From positions 11,842,510-11,906,509 of the forward strand of contig NC_050468.1 of the NCBI RefSeq assembly GCF_013373865.1: a stretch of DNA of 64,000 nt, given 5' to 3'. The notes beneath the pieces are model-generated. The model did not search any database. It was not told where the DNA came from and saw nothing but the letters and a program-made list of their open reading frames with translations. The DNA is from Monomorium pharaonis (lineage: Eukaryota > Arthropoda > Insecta > Hymenoptera > Formicidae). Numbering within the stretch: position 1 is the first letter of the stretch; the number at the start of each line of letters is the position of its first letter. Position numbers and translations under genes: made by a program. Shown here piece by piece: positions 48,601-62,039 of this stretch.

Positions 48601-51600
48601 GTGACATTCGGGAGCAGAGGATCAGATTGCCCGAAATACTTGTCTTTAACAAATTTTCAGACGAACTGAATAAATGTACGAAAGTGAAAACTAGAAATCT
48701 TTGAAAAATTTTAAATGAGTTACTACATAACAGAGTGAATAAAAATTAATAAAATAGCAGTTATTATTAACAAAACGTTTAAACTGAAAATCAAGTTTTT
48801 TGTTAGTGACAGCTGCCATTTTATTATTTTTTTTATTCGATTTATTTTATAGTGGTTTATCTGTGATAGCAGCAAACTTCCTGAAGGTTTCTAGTTAAGT
48901 TTGCCATAATCGGATTAACGAGCTATCATTGCAAAACTGTGATTTTGAAAAACAGAGTATATTTCAGCTATACATTTATGTAAGTGTTTGTTAATAAGAA
49001 ATTTTTCTCTACTCTTTATACATTGTATAAATGTCCCTTGAATAACGAGGATTAATCGAATTTGGCTCTACAAGAGTAACATACAATATAAGTTATATAC
49101 GTTTTCTTATGCTTTTTGGGTTTTATTACATGCAGTGGTAATATTTTTCTTCATTTAAACTCATGCATAAGTGCTCAAAATTTATTTTAAATTTATCTTA
49201 AATTTTTCCATATCTTACATTGCGAAAAGAATAGAAGAAAAAGGGAGATAGCTGAAATGTTTTTCATAAAAAGGAATAAAAGTGCTATCAATTTGCAGAA
49301 AGATACAGAAAATTTAAACACCATTTACAACGGTATAATCAAGGCCCCTTAATGTTTAACTTTTTGACATTCTTACCGTCCCAATGAGAAAAATATATTC
49401 AGTCTTTCTGTTGCCTTTGATTGTGCCTGACACTTTTTTATATTACGTTTTTAAATTACGTCTGTAACATCTTTTTAAATTATTTTACTGATTTGAATGC
49501 CTTGTAATTTATTTATACATTTGTTTGTTTTTTTGATCATGAGATCGTAAATTCACGGATTCATTATTAGGTTTTTGCTTCTATCACATATACATATATA
49601 TATATTTTTTCCTTTGTTACTTTATAGAACCTTTATGAATTCGTTGGCACGAGCTTATGAACAGTTGTTGTCCTGCGAATATTCTCTGTAATTAATTAAT
49701 GCACTTGAGAAGGACCAAATCCTATAGCGGAAACGTCGTGAAACTGTGATTTACAATAAAATATAGCCAGCTTGTCGACTACTATTCTACTTATTCCTTA
49801 TCTTAAAAGGATCAAAATGATTTATTTTTATTTTTTTCAAGTAAATTTCGACCCCTTTTTCATGGGTTTAGTTGGATAAGAATATTACCACCGTATTCAG
49901 AAACCCAAAAGATGATATGTATAACCTATGTTATATTTATGCAGTAAAAATCGAGCAATTTTACCTATCGCCTTTTTATTTTTGTAAATTTATTCAGTTT
50001 GTTAAAAAAAATTGTGAAAGATTTCTGAGCAATCTGTTTCTCTAGATTTCTTAAATAAAACTTTGTATTGTGGCTAAATTGTCGTATCTCACCAGTTTTT
50101 GATTTATCTCACAAGTTTTTTTTCCCTGTTATGATACAAGAGTTGAGTAATAACATTTAAAAATTAAATAAATGTTAGAAAGTTAATAAATTATATAATA
50201 CTCTTATTAGTTTCATCCCTTAATTTGCATATCTCGTAATATTAAAATAGAGTAAAAATAAAAAATGCATATGTCTCGAATCCATAAATTAAGATAGCAA
50301 TTTTTTTCTAAGTTTATTTTGGAGGCTGATATAAAAATTATAAAAAAGCTATAAAAAAATCTGTTACTTAATTTCAAAATAGCGGATTTAGCGTGTGGAA
50401 TAAAAACGCTAAATTTTGTTGCATTTATATATATAAGTTGGTATATAAGATTTTTAAGGTCATCGAATCTATAGCAAAAAATTTTAAATTAAAAATAGCA
50501 GATAAATATAGCGGATATAATAACAAATAAAAAAATATATTATTTTACTGAATTCTGTGCTGTGATGCAATATTGATATTTATGTATGGGAGGGAGAAGG
50601 AGAAGAAGGGAATGCAATAATGTTTTAATATATACAGAAAATGCCTTTAATTTATTTATCATGATATTTTTAAATAAATTTTATTGGTAAATTGTAATAA
50701 TATTGAGGAATGTAATACATTATATTAATGAGCGCTAATATTTCTCTACACATTAAAAGACTATAAATACCTAATTAGTACATAATTATACTGTCTTTTG
50801 TTAGAAGTTTAAAGATATTAACGTAATGCATGCTGTAAAAAGCACCTTGAGTAAAATTAAAAGTAATGAAGTAAGATGAAAATAATAAGTTTAAAGAGCT
50901 TTGCAAGAAGTTTAATAGTATCGGAGATTATTTTTGTAAAGAAAGTTTATCAAGTTTAATTATTATAGACATTGATCTAATTTCAGATATTTATTTTTTA
51001 ACTTTTTACTATCAATATCAAGTGCTTATCTTAATTCAAATTTACTCGTCGGTTTAGGTTGTTTATAAAATATTTGGTGATATCACTCGTCCGTGTTAAT
51101 TTGGTAATTATAATAATTTACTTATTTTCCGTATGGAATCGATAATTATAAATACACGCTAAGCCGGAAGTGATAAGGTGGAATGGAGGCAGCATTCCGG
51201 AAACTCTGATCTAAAAAAGACATGATAGAGCGTAAAGAGAAAAGTAATAAGTGTAAATCGGTAGACGCGGAACACCCATCATCTCAAGTAAAAAAATTAT
51301 ATATCAAAGAAAACTTACAGCAATGTTTAGAAATTTACATTTTCTTTGCGCACGAGTGCAAGATGTACAGCCGATCTGAAAAAAGTCGAATAGAGTCATT
51401 TGACGTGTCGATCAAGACTCGAGTAACATGAATATCACTAGATTTCATTACAGCATTGTGCCGGGGAAAAGTTGTTCACATAAATCGCTTTTGAGTGCAA
51501 ACATTATTTTAACAAGCTTAGTATTTTACCGCGCGCCCGAGTCACAGCGTGCCAATGAAATCACGAGAAAGGAGAAGAGAGAGAGAGAGAGTCACATTCC

Positions 51601-52290
51601 GAAAGAATTGTACTATCGCATAAATAGTCTGCAATGATTGTGTCGTGTTTACCCCATTAAATATAATTTAAAAATCGCGGTTCTCTCTTCTTTCTAGGCC
51701 GGTTCATACTTTGATCGGGGTATACTATACAAAGCGTCATTATTTTCCTTGTATAAACTTCATTATAGATAGTAAAACGAAAGTTGCTTTTCTTTTCAGA
51801 ATTATAAAGTTTTCTGATTACTACATTTTGCTCTATTGAAAGTAATTAAAAGTTTCGAAACTAATAACAATTATACTCAATAAAATTATTTTTGAGCAAA
51901 AATGAGGATAATTGTTTTCCGTATTTTTTAAAACGTGAATGCGATTTTATTTACTAAATTATTTTATTATAAACAACTTTAAGAATTTGTGATAAAAATT
52001 CAATAGTACAATCGTTTATAAAGCTTATATTATACACACATCCTATGTAACAAAAACCTTTAAAAATAGTCAAAGAAAAGTGCTACTTTACTGTATTTTG
52101 GCATATTTTAATTACAATATATGACGTATTGGAAAAATTTTATTGTGCTCAAAATTAAATGTGTTTTTGAAATTATCAAAATTTAACATCAAAAATTATA
52201 AAAAAAAGTTATTTTGGCAAAGGCTTGAAAGATATTTATAATTAATGTAGGATATCTGTTGCATTAAAATTGTGACCCACACTCTCTTTC

Positions 52291-52323
52291 TTCCTCTTCC
52301 TTCTCCCTCCCCCCCTCTCTCTT

Positions 52324-52356
<33 letters not shown>

Positions 52357-52358
52357 TT
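52291..52358. repeat. Polypyrimidine tract, (CT)n then (GT)n
   Basis: About 50 pyrimidines ending in pure CT units, then eight GT units, all on the plus strand. Confidence 0.9.
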
Positions 52359-52611
52359 TATAACTGACTGATATATTAAAAAAGAAAGAAAATTTTTAAT
52401 TTTTTCATATTTTTAAAGAATTTTTACAGATCTTTAATATTAATCCGTCTTTAAATATTAATCCATCTTTAAATATTAATCCGTCAAAATTTATAACTAA
52501 GTTGAAATTATATGAAAAATGTATATAGATTATTTTAATATTTAAAAAAATCTGTGCGTGCGCGCACAGAGAGCATTGTATTTGACGTTCAAAAGGCTAA
52601 TAACGTATTTC

Positions 52612-52930
52612 TTAGTAAATTAAAACATAGCATTAAATTAACAAGTAAAACAAATTTTTAAAAATATCCTTGTTGATAATTTTTCTGCATCGTGAGAGAA
52701 ATATTAATTAACAGACTTGAAAAGTTTGATCTAATTTTCAATAAATCGAGGTTTGCATAGAAAAACCTACAGATATATATATATTATACTGATTAATAAT
52801 TTAAAAAACAAACATTTAAATTAATAAATTAAAACGCTACATTAAATGAATAAGTAAAAATATTCTTGTTGTGACAATTTTTCAGTGTTGTGAGAGAGAT
52901 ATTAATTAACTGGCTCGAAAGATTTTATCT
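52612..52930. repeat. Direct duplication of about 115-130 bp
   Basis: Both copies carry TAAATTAAAACRY, CATTAAAT, AAGTAAAA, CTTGTTG, AATTTTTC, GTGAGAGAAATATTAATTAA and a CGAAAGA/TGAAAAG tail. Spacing is about 200 bp. Confidence 0.7.
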
Positions 52931-54601
52931 ATGAATATTTAACAATAATAAATGGAGCTCTACATGGATAAACATCTATACACACATATACACATTGCAC
53001 AAGTCGTATATTTCAAACTCATTACTATGATAAATATAGTGAGAAATAACATAGAAAGAACCTTTTTACCTATTCTGGAAATTATAATGGAGCCTTTCTT
53101 TCTCTTTCTCTTTTCTATTTGAGTTGAGTAAAATAACAAACTTTTCAATCTCGATTCCCATTAATGCTGTTCATTCACTTTATTGTTTTACTTTTATGTC
53201 TATCGCGTAGTGTCTATAGTGGTATATATACTATGCACTTTACTGTTCTACAAATTCTGCACGACAATCTTTCCTTACAGCATATAATCTTACGAATTAA
53301 AATTTTATTAAAGTCTATTTGAAACAGTACTATAGCTTTTTTACCAATTTGCAATTACAATTTAACTTTCTACATCTTTCTACGATAATTCTGCATGCTA
53401 TGAAAAGACAGATTGACATTTGAATAACATCGTGTATTTTTATTTGTGATCACGAAAAGATTTTCCCTCGTGCATTTATTCATTAAAATGGTATTTGAAT
53501 ACAATTTTACTGCATTTTAATTTTTCTTCTGAAATATTCTTCCAACAAGAAAATTGTATAAAAAAGAAATTGAAAAGGTTTTTTTTATTCTTTACTTTCA
53601 GCTGAAAAAAATGAAGATTTTCACTAAGCGAAATTTTCTCTCGTATATTTGCTTTCGTGCCAGATATGCTCTAGTGAACAAGTCTCTAAAATAAGGGACG
53701 TATTTGTTCTGCTACATTTAATTTGGAATCAATTTTACGGTTACAATCATACGAACGATATGGGAACCACAATAACAATCATCAATAGTTGTCAAATACA
53801 TATCGCAATTTATCATAAATAACATACTTGTTAAAGTTTTTATCTCGACACAACAACGAGCGAGATAGATGCTCCGAGACGAGTCCATTGAATTTTAACT
53901 GTATCTGAGAGATATTTCATGGCTAATCGATCAATATATTTCACACGAGAAGGAAAGCTGATCCTGTCAAACACGAGCTCGATCTTTAACGTACCGTTAA
54001 TATCGGGAAAATTTATAGCCGCCAAGGATATTAACTCCATGCAATGCATGCATTTAGCACTTTAATATCCGGCGTGAGAAACATCATGGTAAAGGCGTAA
54101 ATCGAATCTGTCGTACAAAATGTGTGGGCGTATTTATTTATAGCTTATTTTTTTATTTATAATGTTTGCACTGTTTTAATTGTAAGTTTGTATAGACTGT
54201 ACACAAATTTTAATCATCCTGGTTGCGAATGTATACAAATTGAATAGGGTAAACTCGGGCCATAGTTTTTAAAAATGCAAAAAACACCTTTATTTTTATT
54301 AATAGCGTTTGATATATTACTTTACTGAAGTTTATAGCATGTAACACTATCGACATTAAAGAGAAAATACTTAATGAAAATTTTATATTTTCATTCACAA
54401 CTTTTACAAGTCATCTTTCACAACTTTTAGGGAAAAGATGACCATAGTATTATAAGACAGTTGGTCATACATATATTGATTCATTGACAGCTCTGACTTT
54501 GGTTAAACAGTTGGAAGCTACGGCCGCCATTTGGGAACCAAATAACTAAATATGAGTGGGAAGACTTTCCTTCTCCTCCCGTTGTTCATTTACAAACCTT
54601 G

Positions 54602-54746
54602 GTTATGATGAGAACACGTGATACCGACGGTGTCCAATATCCGTTACACTCGCACTTGAGCGAGAGACGGCATTAGTATCGAGTGCGAGTGAAATGGATA
54701 TTGGACATCGGTGAATCGGTATTACGTCTTCTCTCTTATCATAACT
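54602..54746. mobile_element. 145-bp palindromic MITE-like element
   Basis: Nested arms: GTTATGATGAGAA against TTCTCTCTTATCATAAC outside, and GATACCGA, GTGTCCAATATCC, CACTCGCAC against GTGCGAGTG, GGATATTGGACA, TCGGTATT inside. No coding. Confidence 0.7.
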
Positions 54747-54854
54747 TATCTTTCTTGAGTGTACGGCGTTGGTGAAGGATACAACATCGAACATCATTTC
54801 TGCAAGAATATTATATAAGATTGCTACAAATTTCTATTTGAATCCATCTGAGAA

Positions 54855-55060
54855 AATTAAAGAGATAGCATAAAGATTATTTTATTCTAGATTTGAGAAT
54901 CTTCTATCGTACCTTAAATCTTTATAAAACGATAGCATCAAGATTATTTTATTCTAGATTTAAGAATTTTCTATTTAAGATTAAAATATTTTCTTTGTAA
55001 CACTAAATATGATTGGCTCTATATCGATCTCATTTTATTCTAGATTGAAGGCTAATAGCA
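54855..55060. repeat. Short direct repeats (about 75-bp period)
   Basis: GATAGCATMAAGATTATTTT and ATTCTAGATTTRAGAATYTTCTAT occur twice; a third partial ATTTTATTCTAGATT follows near 55.03 kb. Confidence 0.7.
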
Positions 55061-55320
55061 TTGCATCCAGAAATCTTTTCTGTCAAAACAATTACTTTTT
55101 TATTTTCAAAACAAAAATCAACGCTTAAGGGGATGCTGGAGTTGTTTGTTTTACCAACAAAAAGATAGTAATTTTTGTTTAACAATATCTTTTTATTTCT
55201 TTTATGGATTTGGAAATCCTTCTCCAGAATACGCATTGCTACCAGTCTGTGGAGTGGAGTTTCCTCCAAAAACGAGAAAAAATTGTTATTAATAAATATA
55301 ATATATTATATAATATAATG

Positions 55321-55346
55321 TATATATATATATATATATATATATT
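55321..55346. repeat. (TA)n microsatellite
   Basis: About 13 TA units in TA-rich surroundings. Confidence 0.85.
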
Positions 55347-55554
55347 TATTTATTAATAATACAGATCGATATTATAAATATATTTAAAGTTATATATAAA
55401 TTATAGGCACCGATAAAATTTGAAAATATTACATATATAAATATATACATATATCTTGATGATACATACAAATCATTTAATAATTTCTATATATTTCTAT
55501 ATATAGAATTTCTATATATAGAAATGATAAAAATTAAGGACGGACACGAACGAC

Positions 55555-55674
55555 CCCAGCAAACACAGAATATTGCAGCAACATTGCAATATTGCAATTT
55601 TGTAATATTGCTGTAATATTGCTACAATGTTATAACTTGCTGCAATGATGCTGCTATGTTCTATGTATACTGGG
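55555..55674. mobile_element. 120-bp element with CCCAGCAAACACAG end and TTGCAATATTGC repeats
   Basis: The left terminus is CCCAGCAAACACAG and the right end reversed reads CCCAGTATACATAG. The interior is built from ATTGCAGCAA/GCAATATTGC/TAATATTGCT words. Non-coding. Confidence 0.6.
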
Positions 55675-55759
55675 ACTCATTGTATAAGGATCTGGAAAAT
55701 ATCACGTGTATTGAGATAGTAATTAAGACTGTTTTAATAATTAAAATTGACAATACGGG

Positions 55760-55912
55760 CCCAAGATCGAATATTCTATAGACGTCCAAATATTGGCCAT
55801 TGATGAATGTCTGAAATCGGACATAAGATGGACGTCCATTTCATGTCCATGGACGTGTGGATTCAAAATGGACACAAAATGAACGTTCATAGGATGTCCT
55901 GTGCTGTCTGGG
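55760..55912. mobile_element. 153-bp element with CCCAGACAGCACAG end and GGACGTCC repeats
   Basis: Read from the right, the end is CCCAGACAGCACAG; the left begins CCCAAGATCG. The interior repeats ATGGACGTCCAT, ATGTCCATGGACGTG and related self-complementary words. Non-coding. Confidence 0.6.
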
Positions 55913-55919
55913 TAGTAGA

Positions 55920-58150
55920 CGACGAGAACAAACAGTGTCGAGTTTTGAAAATTAGATTTTAGTGCCTAATTGAGACGAAATTGTGAAGCGAAAATTTATA
56001 GGTTATATACGCGTAAAAAGTCGGATAAGTAGAGCAATAAAAAAAAAATTTTTTGTCCTCGATATAAAGTCCAATTCACAGATGGATATTAATATATGTG
56101 TACTTTAATTCTGAAAAAGAATCTCCAAATCTATAAAAAATATGTATACAAAATCTCATTAATGATGTGCACGAATGACTCTACATTATCGATCTCGATC
56201 AAGTTTGAGAGGCAATCCAGCATCGCCTTAATTCAATCATATGTATAAATTATGTAAATCTATAACTTATACATTTATTTGTATATTTAATCAAATCAAG
56301 TATAAGTTGTACATGATTAATATTGAAATACGATTGTAATGTTTACATTTAGCATTATTACATAATTATAAAGTATTTAATTTTCAACTTTGAAAATTTG
56401 TTACACTCTGATATGTATTTACTAATATTATATGTCATTGATTCGTTTATATACATAATTTGTTTAATAGAAGTTGCAATGAATAACAAATAAATTGCAT
56501 GTATCATTTATTTAGTTGGCAGCCCGCAACTACACCGTTTAATTGAAACAATAAGTTGCTTTTTTATTGATTTCACAACTTTTTCTTTCAGTGTACTTAT
56601 AAATATACAAAAATAATATAATAAAATTTATAAATAAATTTATGGACTTAAGTCAGAGAATACAGTGTAAGTAGTGTAAGTAAGAGAATATAAAGATGAG
56701 AGAACCAAAATATCAATTTGAAGATTTCAATACTTACATTAGGGAAAATGTTTTATTTTATAAATCAAAATTTTGTTAGAACGACAGAACATTTTAATTA
56801 AAATATGCCCAACAAAATTGTTTAGTTGTTAAACAAACAAGTATGTTATTTACTTTATACATATTGTGTTATTCTTTTTATTGTAACGTTTGTGTTGTAG
56901 CAATAAAAAAAATGTGTAAAAAAACAATTTAAGATAAAAATTATATTAATTAGTATCAACTTTGGCGATAATAGCTCGAGTACACTGCCTGTCATACATT
57001 GAGATATAAAAATGGGAATATTGAAAACTTAATTTTTTGTGTTTTTTTTTATAACAAATTGTTATTTAAATATAACAAAATAAAAATTTGTTTCTAACAA
57101 ATAATTATTTATTTTTACGCACGCTGTATTATCTCTTTACAAGATCTATTTTACAAACATGTTTATTTTGTTATGACAAGGCTTTTTCATACCTAATAAA
57201 AATCAAAGAAATTGTCACATAATATTTTTTTATTATAAAAAGGTTTTTAAGGTATAGAGAATTAATATTGTCTTTTTGTATTTTAATTTATATAAACGAA
57301 TATTTCACTATTATGTTGTTTATTTAAGTTAAATTAGTAAAAAAAATGTTTAAATTTTGGATGTAAAGTCTGAGAATAAAATTATTTGGTTTAGAATACA
57401 CATAAGAAAAGTAAATATAATAAAAGTAACTAAAGATTTTGTAAGATAAAACAAAATATTTAGTTGTTAAAAACTTAACTGAAATGTTCAGAGTTGGAAA
57501 TACTCGATTTTTTTTAATGTAATAATTTTTTCATAAATTTTCACAGCTTTCAGCTTACATGAATTGCATGCCGCATCTCTAAACACAGTATTTTTAACTG
57601 CGTCCTTAATCCGGGAAAATAAAATTATATACGTATATTAACAAACAATTTTTTAATAATACTAAGGCTCACCATATTATTAGGCGCCAAGAGTAATATG
57701 AATTCTTTCATCTTTACATTGAACATCGATCCTTATTTTATCGATCTTAATTTTTTAAACATTGTTAAGTAAGAGACATTGTTAATTTCAAGTATAAAAT
57801 TATGATTACAAAATATGATATTATAATTTTACTAATATATGTTGACAAAAATTAAATATACCAATTCTTAAATATGTGTTTTGCAACTATTATCTATCTA
57901 TCTGATATATACATATCAGATAACATAATTTTAAATTTTTATTGTAATAAGTATAACGTTCAAAGTAAAACAAAGATAAAAATAATATTTCTATGTCATA
58001 TTATTTCACACTAATCCATTACGATAGTAATTTATAATAATGAAATATTAATCTGTGCTATTGCGCTAGTAATCTATAATGATTAAACGATATTTTCTTT
58101 TATTATCTAACCTAAATAAAACATTTTGCTTATTTTTATAATATTATTAT
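55920..58150. other. AT-rich intergenic sequence, no gene seen
   Basis: Apart from the half MITE at 56512-56596 I see only A/T homopolymer-rich sequence. Confidence 0.5.
56512..56596. mobile_element. Half-copy of the 20.1-kb foldback MITE
   Basis: TAGTTGGCAGCCCGCAACTA followed 55 bases later by TTTCAGTGTA, matching the right arm and terminus of 20061-20263. The partner arm is missing. Confidence 0.6.
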
Positions 58151-58159
58151 TAATTAATA

Positions 58160-58305
58160 TAATTAAAATATATTATAGCTAATATGTTTTAATTCTTTTT
58201 TAGTTGAATCGGAACGCATTATAAGATATAAAATAATATAATGAAAATATATTACAGGTAACATATTTTAATTTTTCTTTAATTAAATCGGATTGCATTA
58301 TGGGA
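58160..58305. repeat. Roughly 80-bp tandem duplication 3' of the takeout-like gene
   Basis: Two imperfect copies of a unit reading AAATATATTAYAG, then ATGTTTTAATT or ATATTTTAATT, a T-run, ATCGGA and GCATTAT. It overlaps the likely transcript end. Confidence 0.6.
58267..58272 (-). terminator. Candidate poly(A) signal ATTAAA for the takeout-like gene
   Basis: ATTAAA on the minus strand 215 nt after the stop, with a second at 58278-58283. Both lie within the 58.16-58.31 kb tandem duplication, whose other copy has a similar TTTTAATTC stretch. Confidence 0.3.
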
Positions 58306-58486
58306 TGCGTAAAACGACTTTATGATGAAGAATTTCAATATCTTGTATTCATAGTTGGAGTTTAAATATAAGATTGTCTTAGGTTTGTATATATTTTTAG
58401 ATACTCTGTAGTAAGTGAAATGATCCATACAGTATCTAAAGATGAATCGTTCTAAATAAGAACAAAATATGAATATCTGAGACATT

Positions 58487-61277
58487 TTATGCTTCATCGG
58501 GAAACAATTGTTCAAATCTATTATAGACAATAGTGTTAATAACAAAAATCAATAATTTAGACACCGCCTCTTCTATTTTCGGCGTAATTATATTAATTAT
58601 TTCCTCTGTATTTTCGTTTATGGTTTTGATAAAAACTTTGTGTAGTTGATCTAAGTTTTTCTCGCTTTCATCAAACTTATAATTTAATTTTTTTATATTG
58701 AGACTACAATTTATTTTTGATGGATATAATTGTTTTTTACCGTTCTTGATTACTATTTTCGCATCTGCACTTATCTTTCCGTCTATGTTATCTACGGAGG
58801 AAAACATAAATAGTAATTTTTATGAAAGAAACTAATTATAAATTTTTATGTTAAAGTAAATATTTTTAATAAACTTGTGTTTTAATTTAATATAAGATTG
58901 ACTATTTTATGATACCTGAAGTAATGTGAATTTGTCCTTCATTAGCAAGTAACACCAGTAAACGTATCTCAGCGTTGTAGACGGAGTCCATGGAAATATT
59001 TTTGAATATGAAACTAAACTCGAAATGAAGCTTGTCAGAAGATACATTATAAGAAGTTACATCGAAATTACAAATTCCTCTTATTTTTGAGTTTTTCGTA
59101 GACAATTTCAGATTATTCGTGTCAAAAATATCAATTTTGTCAATAATTAGTGGTTCTTGCGGAGGAAGATTCAATTCCGGTATTCCTGTGCAAATATAAT
59201 TCTTCACACTATTAATGTTGTCTGCAAAACATTGACTGTAGTTGGGATCTTTTCGACCACACGGGTGGATGTAGGAAGCTAGAAAAAGTTCAAATTATTT
59301 AGTTTAGCTTGTAGTTTGGATTAAATATTTAATAAGGTAGATAACAGCGGAAAGCAAACTTATTTTACTTACTTTTGCATACTACCAATATCAATTCAAA
59401 TATTTCAAATAATGAAATTAAATAATAATGTAACGTATATAACTATTTGAATTATTTAAAGTATTTGCTAATAATTATGTTTCAATGTGATTACTAAACG
59501 AAGTTACGTGACTTCTGTATAATTTTCTTCTAATTTTTGTGTCAATTTTTCGCTAAGTAACAAAAAAGTACTACTAAATTAATTAAAGTAGTGCTTTTAC
59601 ATGTATAATAGTTATTACTTAAGCACAAACTTCTAAGTAAAAATATTTTTTATTGCTGCAAAATTACAATTTTGTATTATTAAAATGTTATTTTAAATAT
59701 TTTATGTAAAATGTAACAATTAATATTTACTATATTTTAATTAGAGATATTTTATGAAGAGATATCTTATATTTTAAGAAGAGAAAAGGACACTCAAAGA
59801 AATAATCTTGCAACTTTTTGTTGCAAAAAATCTTATTTTGAGACGGGGAGAGACCGGGAGAGACGGGGAGAGACGGGGAGAGACCGGGAAAGACGGGGTG
59901 AGACCGGGAGAGACGGGAGAGACCGGGAGAGGCGAAGAATGTTTCTATTGTGTTTAAATTAAGGTAATAAGAAAAATAAAGATGGCTGTTATTTTATTGA
60001 AAAAAAGGAACTTATTTAAAACAGTCTTTTGAATGGATTTCTAAATCCATGGCAGCTTTTAGAAAAAAAAGTTGGAAGTACGTGAATAAATGAATATTAG
60101 ATTTATTAAAGATAGATAAATCGTATACGCAAATAAATACTTGGGATATAAGCGTGGGATTTATTGGACTCCTAGTAACCGCAATGGGTTAAAAGGCAAA
60201 TTATTAGCAAAATTATTAGCAAATATTCTTAATTGTTATGAAACATAAGTAAAATAAGATTTCATAGAACTTCCTCTAAGGCCCGCATTCATAGTCAAAT
60301 CTTATTTTAAGATCGTCTCAAGTAATGTCTTAAGATGCTAATACGGCTCTGTGATTGGTTGATGGCATTAAGATCATCTTAAGACTGTACTTAAGATGAT
60401 CTTAAATATAAGAATCAACTATGAATACCGGCCTAAGACTTATTTTCTACAAATGTAAAAAAATGCAATTTTAAAATATTAAAGTTTATTTAAACACTGT
60501 TTTTCGATTTTACGAAGATTAAAAATTAATTAGTAAAAAATAATAAATACTGATCTATAAAACATATAATGTTATCTGAGACATCTTTTTATTTTCCGTT
60601 TCATTATTTATAGATCAAACACTAAACTGCACTGACTACATTAAATTCTAATAATATGATACAATTGCTGCAAACACAAAATAAAACGTAGTCTACGTCA
60701 TCTACAAACATTTGTTTAAAAATATCAATTTTAAGTTTTAAAAAACATTTTTATAAAAACAAATATTTTTTAATTAATAAATAATAAGTTAAAGATATGT
60801 GTTAAATAATTTGCAAAGTGTGTAATCTTTGAAAATACAATCGGTGTATACATTTTTGTTGGATTTATAAAAAGTATAAGATTGTGAAACTTTATTTCAA
60901 GCTTGAGAATTTTACAAAAAAAGTAAAGTGTATAATATTTAGATTTATGTAAGACAAAGTAAATAAACTTATATTCTTATATTTGTATATACTGCAATTA
61001 ACGTTAAACTTATCTTTAACAAAATGAGTTATTAGTTATTTATTAATTTTTATTGTTAAGATTTGCCAAATTGTTAAACTACTTAATTATTGCGTTAAGA
61101 TCTGTTTACACAATATAAAATAATACAATTTTAAAACAAACGTATTTCTTTCACTCTTTATTAAATAAATTAAAATCGAAATGTAAACGTGTAACAGATG
61201 CTTATTATTATTTACTTACGTATTTCATTTGCCGCATATGCTGTTACGAACATAAAAGTAAAGAATATTGCAAACAT
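58487..61277 (-). CDS. Takeout/JHBP-family secreted protein (three coding exons, 241 aa)
   Basis: Extracellular carrier of hydrophobic ligands in the juvenile hormone binding protein superfamily; takeout members act in feeding, circadian and chemosensory contexts. Coding exons (minus): 61277-61220, 59278-58916, 58791-58487; GT-AG introns, phase 1 at both junctions. Residues 1-16 are a signal peptide (MFAIFFTFMFVTAYAA). The N-terminal family disulphide is C26-C36 in HPCGRKDPNYSQC. It is followed by ICTGIPELNLPPQEPLII, the family's GIPEL/P-x2-PL block, then alternating beta-strand sequence and the C-terminal FEQLFPDEA signature. Length equals the family norm (about 240-250). Codon use is AT-rich like its surroundings. 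No tandem paralogue is visible, although takeout genes often cluster. The particular orthologue cannot be named from sequence alone. Confidence 0.92.
59839..59935. repeat. Decamer minisatellite GAGACSGGGA, about 9.5 copies
   Basis: Purine-only apart from one C or two per unit, alternating GAGACGGGGA and GAGACCGGGA. A GC-rich island in AT-rich DNA about 560 bp into the first intron (upstream side of exon 2) of the takeout-like gene. The G4/G3 runs could form G-quadruplexes. Confidence 0.9.
60280..60433. mobile_element. 154-bp Harbinger-type MITE with TAA target-site duplication
   Basis: The ends are GGCCCGCATTCATAGTC and GACT-type CAACTATGAATACCGGCC. Inverted arms of TCTTATTTTAAGAT and TAAGATGATCTTAAATATAA lie inside. 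TAA directly flanks both sides (60277-60279 and 60434-60436), the 3-bp duplication typical of PIF/Harbinger elements. It lies in the first intron of the takeout-like gene. Confidence 0.8.
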
Positions 61278-61383
61278 TTCTCATAGAAAGATTTTTCTGC
61301 AAAGTAGCACAAAACTACACCAAACAACAAAATAATTTTAACTAATGTACGGCGAAGATGAAGCGTAATGCAAAACAATCGAC

Positions 61384-61391
61384 CTTTTATA
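61384..61391 (-). promoter_or_regulatory. TATA box of the takeout-like gene
   Basis: The minus strand reads TATAAAAG 107 nt before the ATG at 61277, placing transcription start near 61355 and giving a leader of about 75-80 nt with no intron. A second TATAAAAG at 61480-61487 is further off and would need a longer leader. Confidence 0.55.
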
Positions 61392-62039
61392 CTGAAGTTT
61401 TTATACTAACAAAATTATTTTTGAAATGTTTTCTCAATACGCACTCTGATCTTAATGACACATATAGAATCAAAGTATCCTTTTATACATCGTCTTTTAG
61501 TGTGTCTTTTTATCCTGCGCATGATCTTTTGATCAACAAGTTGTAGAGGGAGAGCAGATCAAGAAGAGAATTTTAATTTATAATTCTTAATGGTTTGGGA
61601 AGAAAAAGAAAAACATAAAAAAGTTTAGAATTAATTTGTTTCTTCAGTACATACATACATTTTATATTTGAACTTGATTGTATCTCATCAAATTAGCTTC
61701 TCTGTAATCAAATAATTTACTTTTAAGTTCTCATACTTCCAGACTATTTAAAATAAAATTTACATTTGAATTAAAAACAAAGTTCATGAATAATAATAAA
61801 AAAATAAAAATAAAGTTATCTTTAAAAAAATTTTTGTTTAGCCAATATATATTGTAATTAATATGTATATTATATTATATTTATATGTTTATTGAAGACA
61901 AACTGTGTTCCAACATCCAACTATACCACAGAAGTGATAAAATCAAAATCTTGCTGACGTACATATTTTAACAAACTTAATAGTGATTTATAATGATCTC
62001 CATTAGTATGCAAGATAAAAGTTAGATAAAATTTCCAAA

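Larger units (their letters stand above)
48620..54600. other. Six-kilobase AT-rich stretch without a gene
   Basis: Only short, AT-driven ORFs. It contains a repeat pair at 52.61-52.74 and 52.82-52.93 kb and microsatellites. Confidence 0.5.

Noticed and set aside
59839..59935. Regular decamer array considered as a CRISPR-like or regulatory array.
   Set aside because: Units are contiguous with no spacers, and the DNA is eukaryotic; a minisatellite.
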